Shown here piece after piece: positions 1-5,547 of a stretch of 5,781 nucleotides of DNA. The translations under genes were made by a program, and so were the position numbers. The DNA lies in contig CAKSVM010000137.1 of the NCBI GenBank assembly GCA_934503195.1, positions 1 through 5,781 of the forward strand, given 5' to 3'. Source of the DNA: an uncultured Eubacteriales bacterium (lineage in GTDB: Bacteria > Bacillota > Clostridia > Oscillospirales > CAG-272). The notes under the pieces were generated by a model, which was not told the DNA's origin, searched no databases, and saw nothing but the letters and a program-made list of their open reading frames with translations. Each line of letters opens with the position of its first letter. Position 1 is the first letter of the stretch.

Positions 1-108
1 ACGCGGAGATATGACGAAAAGCTCCGGAATGAAGGCAGAGAAAACCTTATCGCCTACGGCATCGCGTTCAACCGGAAGCGTTGCAAGGCAGTTTGTGAAA
101 AACTGTGA
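1..108 (+). CDS. C-terminal fragment of probable AAA-ATPase/PD-(D/E)XK nuclease-like protein (partial)
   Basis: Frame 1 is open from the window edge to a TGA at 106-108 and gives 35 residues; the start lies outside the window. The tail reads YDEKLRNEGRENLIAYGIAF, followed by a basic, Cys-containing end (RKRCKAVCEKL). From memory, a Gly-x-Glu-Asn-Ile then Tyr-Gly-Ile-Ala-Phe, a few residues before the stop, is typical of the C-terminal nuclease-like domain (DUF1703/PDDEXK_9 type) of the many gut-Clostridia proteins annotated as AAA-family ATPase or ATP-binding protein. In that family the ATPase domain would lie upstream, out of view. The gene ends 66 bp before the stop of the convergent anti-sigma gene, with a hairpin in between. 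The family call is inferred from a short tail only; that this is a real gene end is fairly likely. Confidence 0.6.
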   Translation, partial: TRRYDEKLRNEGRENLIAYGIAFNRKRCKAVCEKL

Positions 109-128
109 GTATCTGAATATACAAATCT

Positions 129-162
129 GCCGCCGGACTTCTGTCCGGCGGCGGTATCTTTA
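129..162. terminator. GC-rich hairpin, probable bidirectional terminator between convergent genes
   Basis: A perfect 10-bp stem pairs GCCGCCGGAC (129-138) with GTCCGGCGGC (143-152) around a TTCT loop. On the plus strand it is followed by GGTATCTTTATT. On the minus strand it is followed by AGATTTGTATATT. Neither side is a pure T-run, but both are T-rich enough for an intrinsic terminator. It sits between two genes that end toward each other (stops at 106-108 and 175-177), so it can serve both. Confidence 0.75.
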
Positions 163-174
163 TTATATTGTCAG

Positions 175-2139
175 TTAATCATCATAATCGGCTTCATGTT
201 CGAGTACCGCGCCGGTCGTACCGTCGATCTTGTACTCGTACTCCATGTTGCCGCATTTGAACTCAATCTCGTATTCGAGCCGACCGTCGTCAATGTCGCG
301 CTCAACTTCAAGTTCATAGACCTTTGCGGCGTCAACTCCGGCGTGTCTGAACGCGGCGGACTTTGCCGCTTCCTCGCCGATGTCGGAGGTAACGATGGTG
401 TCGTGGTGGGTTTCGTTATGCTCGTCGTCATGGTCGATTGTTTCGGTCTCGAATTTGATAACTTTACCGGAGGCGTTGACCTTGCACTCGTATTCGATGT
501 TTCCTACAATGAACTCGAACTCGTACTCGATGACTCCGTCGTCATGATCTATCTCAGACTTCGTGAAGACGGCGTTTTCAGCCGAAACTCCTGCGTGCTT
601 AAGTGCTATCGCTTTCGCGGCTTCAAGCCCGATTTCGGTTGTCTTTTCCGGAGTCGGAGTGACGACGACAGTTTCGTGTCCGGTGTGGGTGTCGGTTTTC
701 TTTTCGATTATCGCGCCTGTGTAGGCGTCGATTTTGTACTCGTACTCCATGTTGCCGCATTTGAACTCAATCTCGTATTCGAGCCAACCGTCGTCAATGT
801 CGCGCTCAACTTCAAGTTCATAGACCTTTGCGGCGTCAACTCCGGCGTGTCTGAACGCGGCGGACTTTGCCGCTTCCTCGCCGATGTCGGAGGTAACGAT
901 GGTGTCGTGATGGCTTTCGTGGTGGGTTTCGTTATGCTCGTCGTCATGGTCAAGCGTCTCGGTCTCGAACTTGATAACTTTACCGGAGGCGTTGACATTG
1001 CACTCGTATTCGATGTTTCCGACGATGAACTCAAACTCGTACTCGATTACTCCGTCGTCATGGTCAATTTCGGACTTTGTGAAGACGGCGTTCTGAGCCG
1101 AAACTCCTGCGTGCTTAAGTGCTATCGCTTTCGCGGATTCAAGCCCGATGTCGGTTGTCTTTTCCGGAGTCGCCGGTACAACGATTGTTTCGTGTCCGGT
1201 GTGGCTCTCCTGTTTCTTTTCGATTATCGCGCCGGTGTAGGCGTCGATCTTGTACTCGTATTCAACTCCGGCATATTCTATTTCAACGTCATAATGCGCG
1301 GGGATGTCGTCTATGTCTGAATCGACTTCAATATGTGCCTGATCAGCAGCGATTCCGACGTCTTTCAGCGCGGCGGACATTGCCATGTTCTTCCCTATCG
1401 GCATTCCCGGCGCGCCGACCTCTATAAGGTCTTTGAGCTCATCGACTGAAAGCGCGGCGAGTTGCGTGAGGTCAAGCGACTTATTCAGCGCGCACACCTG
1501 ACTTACAAGCGCCGCTTTTCCGGTCGAGATGTTGTTATTCTTCGCGATGCTGTCGAGATTTGTGTCCTTGTTAAGCGTCTGACTCAGCACCGACGCGCCG
1601 GATGAGTTTGCTGCCAGAACCGAATCGACTGTCTCGGTGACCTCACGGCGGAGTTTTGCCGCGCGCTCCTCGTTCTTGTCCTCTACAGAAATAAGTATCG
1701 ATGACGAGACGCTGTCAAGATAGCCGTTCCTCACAAGCGCACCGATCAGCGCGTTGACCGCGACTCCGAGGTCGACGCCTTTCAGATCCTTTCCGCCGTC
1801 CATGTCAGCGAGTATGGCAATCGCTTCATCGTTAAGCGGATTGCAGGCGAGTATCTTCCCGCGCGAATTTACTCTCAGCTCGATGCTCGGATTCACGTCG
1901 AGCGAGACGATTGACGAGACGGAGTACGCCTTCGCGTAGTATGTTCCTCCTCCGCCGAGAATGGCAAGGGCGAGGCAGGCGGCTATCGCGCCGCTCATAA
2001 GCTTGCGGTAATTCTTTTTCATTGTCATGACTTTCGATCCTTTCTCATCAGAAACGCGGGAGAGGACGCCGGAAAAGTCGTTCGGAGCGGTCTTTTCTAT
2101 CGCGGCTTTCAGACGCTTTTCGATCTCTCTTTCATTCAT
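175..2139 (-). CDS. RsgI-like membrane anti-sigma factor with five PepSY-like repeats
   Basis: This 654-residue protein probably holds the neighbouring sigma factor inactive at the membrane until an outside signal is sensed. Residues 1-45 are a short, charged cytoplasmic segment. Residues about 47-68 form one membrane span (LMSGAIAACLALAILGGGG). Residues about 72-180 match the conserved middle domain of RsgI-type anti-sigma factors, with the hallmark SLDVNPSIEL at 79-88 and the AVNALIGALVRNGYL helix. Five PepSY-like domains follow at about 246-310, 330-396, 416-482, 502-568 and 584-649. Each has an amphipathic helix (such as AAKAIALKHAGVS) and an acidic strand pair (such as VIEYEFEFIVGNIEYE). 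Linkers are rich in His and acids (DHDDEHNETHHESHH). The classical RsgI beta-barrel N-terminus is not visible, so the sigma-binding part may be the short helical N-terminus. The start is supported by AAGGAGA 9 nt upstream and by the 8-nt overlap with the sigma gene. No cellulose- or sugar-binding module is seen, unlike clostridial cellulosome RsgI proteins. The ligand is unknown. Confidence 0.9.
   Translation of the reverse strand: MNEREIEKRLKAAIEKTAPNDFSGVLSRVSDEKGSKVMTMKKNYRKLMSGAIAACLALAILGGGGTYYAKAYSVSSIVSLDVNPSIELRVNSRGKILACNPLNDEAIAILADMDGGKDLKGVDLGVAVNALIGALVRNGYLDSVSSSILISVEDKNEERAAKLRREVTETVDSVLAANSSGASVLSQTLNKDTNLDSIAKNNNISTGKAALVSQVCALNKSLDLTQLAALSVDELKDLIEVGAPGMPIGKNMAMSAALKDVGIAADQAHIEVDSDIDDIPAHYDVEIEYAGVEYEYKIDAYTGAIIEKKQESHTGHETIVVPATPEKTTDIGLESAKAIALKHAGVSAQNAVFTKSEIDHDDGVIEYEFEFIVGNIEYECNVNASGKVIKFETETLDHDDEHNETHHESHHDTIVTSDIGEEAAKSAAFRHAGVDAAKVYELEVERDIDDGWLEYEIEFKCGNMEYEYKIDAYTGAIIEKKTDTHTGHETVVVTPTPEKTTEIGLEAAKAIALKHAGVSAENAVFTKSEIDHDDGVIEYEFEFIVGNIEYECKVNASGKVIKFETETIDHDDEHNETHHDTIVTSDIGEEAAKSAAFRHAGVDAAKVYELEVERDIDDGRLEYEIEFKCGNMEYEYKIDGTTGAVLEHEADYDD
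222..725 (-). repeat. Tandem module copy B (504 bp, PepSY 4+5)
   Basis: This is the promoter-distal copy of a direct in-frame repeat inside the anti-sigma gene, coding residues of about 472-639. Aligned by eye with 726-1241, the stretch 222-405 differs at only two bases from 726-909. After a 12-bp gap the remaining 320 bp or so differ at about one base in ten. The boundary sequence CGTCGAT recurs at 222, 726 and 1242, which fixes the period. Confidence 0.9.
726..1241 (-). repeat. Tandem module copy A (516 bp, PepSY 2+3)
   Basis: This is the promoter-proximal copy of the tandem module, coding residues of about 300-471. It is 12 bp longer than copy B because of four extra codons (Glu-Ser-His-His, residues 407-410) in the His-rich linker. 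The sequence just beyond it (1242 to about 1320, PepSY 1) is a third, much more diverged relative of the same unit, sharing DAYTGAIIEKK. Confidence 0.9.
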
Positions 2140-2154
2140 TCGGGTCGTCTCCTT
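2131..2154 (-). promoter_or_regulatory. Sigma/anti-sigma translational coupling site with Shine-Dalgarno
   Basis: On the minus strand the end of the sigma gene contains AAGGAGA, then ACGACCCGA, then the ATG of the anti-sigma gene (2139-2137). The sigma stop TGA lies inside that start region (2134-2132). The frames overlap by 8 nt, so ribosomes finishing the sigma gene can restart on the anti-sigma gene. This would help keep the two proteins in ratio. Confidence 0.8.
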
Positions 2155-2737
2155 CCATATGTTTTTTGAGTTTTTTGATTGCTCTCGCGTATTTTGACAG
2201 GACAGTAGGGAGCGGAATGTCTAGCTGCTTTGCGATTTCGCGGTGCTTGAGTCCGGACGCGGCATGAAGAATCACAATTCTGCGTTCGGTCTCGTCGAGA
2301 AGTTTCAGCGCGCTGCCGAGGAGATCCTTTTCCTCAAACGAAAGCCCCTGAGCGTCCTCGGGAATGGCGTCCCATTCCTCGTCGTCGAGAAGCTTTGTAC
2401 GACCGCTTTTGCGGAGCTCCATCAGGCACAGATTCTTACATATCGTCAGAATCCACGACTTTGCCGAACCGGTCGGTTTGTATTGCCCGGCTGACTCCCA
2501 GACTCGGACGAAGGTATCCTGCGTGATATCCTGCGCGTCGTGCGCCGACTTCATATAGCTCAGCGCAAGACCGTAGACGGCTGTCCTCGTGAGATCGTAA
2601 AGCTCAGAAAACGCCGCTTTGTCGCCGGACGCTACTTTCATAAGATGCTCGCGGAGTATGGCGTTCTCGCTCATATTCGGTTGTTCGCGTATCTCCGTCG
2701 ATCGTCCGAAGACCGCGGCTGTCAGAATACAAAACAT
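2132..2737 (-). CDS. ECF-type RNA polymerase sigma-70 factor
   Basis: This alternative sigma factor would direct RNA polymerase to a specific promoter set and is presumably held by the anti-sigma factor encoded next to it. Numbering from Met at 2674, the region-2 domain spans about 21-88 and includes the core-binding/-10 motif DAQDITQDTFVRVWE and the helix SWILTICKNLCLMELRK. The region-4 helix-turn-helix spans about 122-173 (LDETERRIVILHAASGLKHREIAKQLDIP, written in parts here: the HREIAKQLDIP helix is the recognisable core). There is no region 1 or 3, as usual for ECF factors. Start choice is uncertain. ATG at 2737 has AGGAGA 10 nt upstream and is used here. ATG at 2674 fits the domain boundary best (180 residues) but has no well-placed ribosome binding site. 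ATG at 2758 also lacks one. The stop overlaps the anti-sigma start by 8 nt, which indicates translational coupling. Confidence 0.93.
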   Translation of the reverse strand: MFCILTAAVFGRSTEIREQPNMSENAILREHLMKVASGDKAAFSELYDLTRTAVYGLALSYMKSAHDAQDITQDTFVRVWESAGQYKPTGSAKSWILTICKNLCLMELRKSGRTKLLDDEEWDAIPEDAQGLSFEEKDLLGSALKLLDETERRIVILHAASGLKHREIAKQLDIPLPTVLSKYARAIKKLKKHMEGDDPNE

Positions 2738-2817
2738 AGATCCTATCTCTCCTGTCATCTGTATAATGCGTGAGCTTTATGTTTTATTGCATGACCCAGA
2801 AAAAAATTTCTGAAAAT

Positions 2818-2846
2818 ATTATAGCACAGGCGAGGATGGTTGTCAA
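2818..2846 (-). promoter_or_regulatory. Near-consensus housekeeping promoter of the sigma/anti-sigma operon
   Basis: On the minus strand, TTGACA (plus-strand 2841-2846) is followed by exactly 17 bases and then TATAAT (2818-2823), with the extended -10 TG one base before the hexamer (TGCTATAAT). Both hexamers match the sigma-A consensus perfectly. The expected transcript start is near 2811. That gives a leader of about 74 nt to the ATG at 2737, or about 137 nt to the ATG at 2674. The leader contains a weak A/T hairpin (2797-2812). No ECF-type autoregulatory promoter was recognised by eye. Confidence 0.88.
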
Positions 2847-2967
2847 GCGTGTGGAGCAGAACGGTATGCGTTAAATAGAAAACACACATCTGAACTAAAG
2901 CTGAAAATAAGCATTACTGCAATTACCGCATACTAACCGCAAATTCCGTAATCCTCCCACAAATCAA

Positions 2968-3012
2968 TTATATATTATACTCATGACCCCGGAGCAACCC
3001 GCTCCGGGAATT
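2968..3012 (+). promoter_or_regulatory. AT-rich -10-like region and 5' hairpin ahead of the amidoligase gene
   Basis: The run TTATATATTATACT (2968-2981) offers -10-like hexamers such as TATACT (2976-2981), but no good -35 is visible upstream. An 8-bp hairpin follows, CCCGGAGC (2988-2995) pairing with GCTCCGGG (3001-3008) around AACCC, and then AATTTTTATATT. If TATACT is the -10, transcription would begin almost at the first base of the stem, giving an mRNA capped by a 5' stem-loop. Alternatively the hairpin plus T-run is an attenuator. There is no upstream plus-strand gene for it to terminate, because the region is divergent. Confidence 0.45.
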
Positions 3013-3033
3013 TTTATATTCTTGGAGGAACCA

Positions 3034-4125
3034 ATGGAAACCTGTACCATATGCAACACCCCTTATCCCAGCGAATCCCTGACCGAATTTGACGACGAGC
3101 TTCTCTGCCACGACTGCCTTGAGCGCGAGACTGTCCTCTGCCATGACTGCGGCGAGCGAATCCGTATCGACGACAACGCCGGAACACCGGATTTTCCGCT
3201 CTGCGTGAACTGCTATGAATCGAACTACACAACCTGCGACCGCTGCGGAAGACTTATCCGAAATGACGACGCGAACAGCCTGCCCGGCGACGATTATGTC
3301 TACTGCGAGGAATGCTTCAATATCCTGAATTCGGAGTCGGACATCGTACACGACTACTATTACAAACCCTCGCCGATCTTCTACGGCGAGGGTCCGAGAT
3401 TCTTTGGTGTCGAGCTTGAAATCGACGACGGCGGCGAATCAGACGACAATGTCCACGCGCTCTCGGCTGTTTCAAACGCAGACGCCGAACTCATCTACTG
3501 CAAGCATGACGGATCGCTTGACGACGGATTCGAGATAGTCACTCATCCGATGAGCCTTCCATTCCACGAACACAATATGCCGTGGAAATCAATTCTCGAA
3601 AAAGCGACTGAACTTGGTTACCGTTCGCACCAGACCGATACCTGCGGACTTCATATTCATGTCAGCCGCAACGCCTTCGGAATCTATGAGGACGAGCAGG
3701 ATAAGGCAATCGCGCGGATACTCTACTTCGTCGAGCGGAACTGGAACGAGCTGCTCATTTTCTCGCGTCGGACACAGCGTCAGCTCGACCGTTGGGCTTC
3801 GCGATACGGTTACAAAGACCGACCGTCCGAAATGCTCGAACACGTCAAGAAAGGCGGAAGCCGCTACACCTGCGTCAATCTCTCAAACCGCGACACAATC
3901 GAGTTCCGCATATTCAGAGGGACATTGAAGCTGAACACACTCATCGCGACTCTCCAGCTTGTCGATCATATCTGCTCGCTCGCGATGATGCTTTCGGACG
4001 ATGAGATCAGGAATCTGTCGTGGAGCGGATTTGTCGGCTCTGTCAATGAGCCTGAGCTTATTCAGTATCTCAAAGAGCGGAAGCTCTACATAAACGATCC
4101 GGTTGAAAGCGAGGTGGAACTCTGA
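3034..4125 (+). CDS. Amidoligase_2-family protein with N-terminal triple zinc ribbon
   Basis: This predicted 363-residue ATP-dependent amidoligase (glutamine-synthetase-like fold, PF12224-type) would form an amide or peptide bond between a carboxylate and an amine. The start is ATG 3034, with GGAGG 6 nt upstream; a longer frame from 2983 would run through the leader hairpin. Residues 1-95 hold six CxxC knuckles (C4/C7, C25/C28, C36/C39, C57/C60, C68/C71, C91/C94), enough for about three zinc ribbons, probably for binding a partner or substrate. The catalytic part spans about 120-320: FGVELEIDD (124-132, metal/ATP acidic pair), KHDGSL (157-162), EIVTHP (167-172), CGLHIHVSR (204-212) and TIEFRIFRGTLK (288-299). 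These are the hallmark motifs of the family, and all are intact. The stop shares a base with the start of the amidotransferase gene (TGATG), so the two are almost certainly co-translated and work together. The family assignment is strong, but the substrate cannot be read from the sequence. Confidence 0.9.
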   Translation: METCTICNTPYPSESLTEFDDELLCHDCLERETVLCHDCGERIRIDDNAGTPDFPLCVNCYESNYTTCDRCGRLIRNDDANSLPGDDYVYCEECFNILNSESDIVHDYYYKPSPIFYGEGPRFFGVELEIDDGGESDDNVHALSAVSNADAELIYCKHDGSLDDGFEIVTHPMSLPFHEHNMPWKSILEKATELGYRSHQTDTCGLHIHVSRNAFGIYEDEQDKAIARILYFVERNWNELLIFSRRTQRQLDRWASRYGYKDRPSEMLEHVKKGGSRYTCVNLSNRDTIEFRIFRGTLKLNTLIATLQLVDHICSLAMMLSDDEIRNLSWSGFVGSVNEPELIQYLKERKLYINDPVESEVEL

Positions 4126-5057
4126 TGTGCAGTCTTTTCGGTGTGATCGACTTTAACAACAGCCTCACTAAGAATCAGCTTGACCTCACTATCAACACAC
4201 TCGCGAGAGTATGCGAGTCGAGAGGGAGCGACGCCTCCGGTATCGCGTACAATTCCGGCGGAAACCTCAGAATCTTCAAGCGTCCGAAACCGGCGCACAA
4301 GCTGAGATTCAAAGTTCCAACCGGCACTTCGGTAGTTATAGGACACACAAGGCTCGCTACTCAAGGCGATCAGGAAATAAACCGCAACAATCACCCGTTC
4401 GGAGGCTGGGTTCCGGGACATTCATTCTCACTTGCGCACAACGGCGTTATCTGGAACGATGATGAGTTACGCAAAGAATTGTCACTCCCGAAGACAAATA
4501 TAGAGACCGACAGCTATGTGGCGGTTCAGATGATCGAGAATTCCGGGAAGCTTGATTTCATGTCTCTCGCGGCTATGGCTGAAAAGCTCGACGGGAGCTT
4601 CACTTTCACTCTGCTTGACGATGCCGGCACCATGTATTTTGTCAAAGGGAATAATCCGTGCAACATCTTTCATTTTCAGAAAAGCGGACTGTATCTTTAC
4701 GCCTCGACAAAGGAGCTTCTCGAATTCGCCGTTAGCAAGCTGAACTTTCTGAAATCCCACGGAAAGCGGGAGGAGATCATTTTCGGCATGGGAAGCATCT
4801 TGAGGATCGACAAAACCGGAAGGTCGATGTCCGAGTTCAGCACAGATAGACTTATGCTCCGGGAATACGGATTCCTTTCCGATAGATACACATCAGCGGA
4901 TATTCTGTATGAGCCGGAGTCTACCGAAAGCTATCTTGATGACCTGAAATCGGTCGCGGGCGTGTTCGGATTCTCGCCCGGTGAGGTTGAGACAATGGCG
5001 GCGAGTGGGATGACTCCTGATGAGATCGAGAGCTGCTTCTACGACGGGTGGTTTTGA
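4125..5057 (+). CDS. Class II glutamine amidotransferase (Ntn hydrolase)
   Basis: This 310-residue protein is predicted to hydrolyse glutamine and release ammonia. It starts Met-Cys, so removal of Met1 exposes the nucleophile Cys2 (MCSLFGVI). Other family motifs are intact: RGSDASGIAY (33-42), GHTRLATQG (73-81), NNHPFGG (88-94), LAHNGVI (103-109, oxyanion-hole Asn-Gly) and ETDSYV (127-132). It has only the glutaminase domain plus a C-terminal helical segment (about 265-306, FGFSPGEVETMAASGMTPDE). No synthase domain of the purF, glmS or asnB kind follows, so it is a stand-alone ammonia donor. GAGGTGG at 4111-4117 is a plausible ribosome binding site inside the end of the amidoligase gene. The 1-nt overlap with that gene implies a shared pathway, with the amidoligase as the likely ammonia- or amine-using partner. 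The C-terminal segment may be a docking element (inference). Confidence 0.93.
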   Translation: MCSLFGVIDFNNSLTKNQLDLTINTLARVCESRGSDASGIAYNSGGNLRIFKRPKPAHKLRFKVPTGTSVVIGHTRLATQGDQEINRNNHPFGGWVPGHSFSLAHNGVIWNDDELRKELSLPKTNIETDSYVAVQMIENSGKLDFMSLAAMAEKLDGSFTFTLLDDAGTMYFVKGNNPCNIFHFQKSGLYLYASTKELLEFAVSKLNFLKSHGKREEIIFGMGSILRIDKTGRSMSEFSTDRLMLREYGFLSDRYTSADILYEPESTESYLDDLKSVAGVFGFSPGEVETMAASGMTPDEIESCFYDGWF

Positions 5058-5075
5058 TCGAGGAATTTGCCTGAA

Positions 5076-5085
5076 AAGGAGGTGA
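5076..5085 (+). promoter_or_regulatory. Perfect extended Shine-Dalgarno of the 29-residue ORF
   Basis: AAGGAGGTGA is a ten-base complement to the 3' end of 16S rRNA, with GGAGG ending 8 nt before the ATG at 5091. It is the strongest ribosome binding site in the window, and it argues that the very short ORF behind it is really translated. Confidence 0.85.
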
Positions 5086-5090
5086 GGCTC

Positions 5091-5180
5091 ATGAACGCGA
5101 ATATAATCATTGCCGTGCTGATCGCGGTCTGTGAAGGGATTCTCTTCGCAATCGAACGATTCAGAAGCTGCTCGGAGTAA
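5091..5180 (+). CDS. 29-residue single-span membrane peptide, third gene of the amidoligase operon
   Basis: ATG 5091 to TAA 5180 encodes a 29-residue peptide that I do not recognise. Residues about 3-20 (ANIIIAVLIAVCEGILFA) form one hydrophobic span carrying a Cys (14) and a Glu (15) in its middle. The tail, IERFRSCSE, is charged and carries two Arg and a second Cys. By the positive-inside rule the C-terminus should face the cytoplasm. The ORF lies 33 nt after the amidotransferase stop and 16 nt before the terminator stem, so it is the last gene of this operon. The ribosome binding site is perfect. It could be a membrane anchor, a regulator, or even the substrate of the amidoligase/amidotransferase pair; nothing in the sequence decides between these. 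It is short enough that most gene callers would skip it. Confidence 0.7.
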   Translation: MNANIIIAVLIAVCEGILFAIERFRSCSE

Positions 5181-5196
5181 ATCCTGAGACAGAAAT

Positions 5197-5251
5197 GGGA
5201 ACTGCCGTTTATCTGGCAGTTCCCGATTCGCTTTTGGCTTTTATTTTTTAT
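5197..5251 (+). terminator. Intrinsic terminator of the amidoligase operon
   Basis: A perfect 10-bp stem pairs GGGAACTGCC (5197-5206) with GGCAGTTCCC (5215-5224) around an 8-nt loop (GTTTATCT). It is followed by the T-rich tract CTTTTGGCTTTTATTTTTTA (5231-5250). It begins 16 nt after the stop of the 29-residue ORF and so closes the three-gene operon. Confidence 0.88.
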
Positions 5252-5547
5252 TACCGTATGAACTATATCGGTAAAGAGCGTTGTGATACATCTTACGCTC
5301 TTGCTATAGATCAGCGTGCATTGGTATAGGATGAATCTGACTTACTTTGATTTGGGGTTGACTTATTACGCTTACTTTTATGTCTTTATACTGTTGTGCT
5401 TTATCTGTACATCCTATATTGTTATATATATTAACTGCGGCTTTGATGGATTTGCGTTGATGCTATTGTCACCGGGTATCCGGATTGATTTACTATATGG
5501 TTATATAAATATTAAATTATTACGGAAGTTTCAAATTCATTTGATGG
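5252..5547. other. AT-rich intergenic stretch with no convincing gene
   Basis: By eye this segment is clearly richer in A and T than the genes on either side. It lies between two gene ends pointing at each other. An 8-bp inverted repeat, AAGAGCGT (5274-5281) with ACGCTCTT (5295-5302), spans a 13-nt loop. An imperfect ACCG/CGGT repeat (5253-5272) sits just before it. Neither is followed by a T-run. A hydrophobic GTG-started frame (5316-5600) has no ribosome binding site and runs into the minus-strand gene end. No tRNA, promoter or mobile-element end was recognised. Confidence 0.6.

Noticed and set aside
222..1241. Possible CRISPR array or mobile-element repeats
   Set aside because: The repeats are about 510 bp long, in frame, and fully inside a coding region, with no spacers. 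They are a protein-domain duplication.
196..1320. 374-codon open frame on the plus strand opposite the anti-sigma gene
   Set aside because: It is antisense to a well-supported gene. Its own repetitiveness mirrors the PepSY tandem repeat, it has no ribosome binding site, and its protein has no sensible domain. The openness follows from the codon bias of the true strand.
2864..2933. 7-bp inverted repeat GTATGCG / CGCATAC in the divergent intergenic region
   Set aside because: The arms are short and 56 nt apart, so this can occur by chance. It could be a spread operator, but nothing else supports it.
2983..3033. Upstream 17-codon extension of the amidoligase
   Set aside because: It would place the start before the leader hairpin with no ribosome binding site, whereas ATG 3034 has GGAGG at good spacing and begins directly at the first zinc knuckle.
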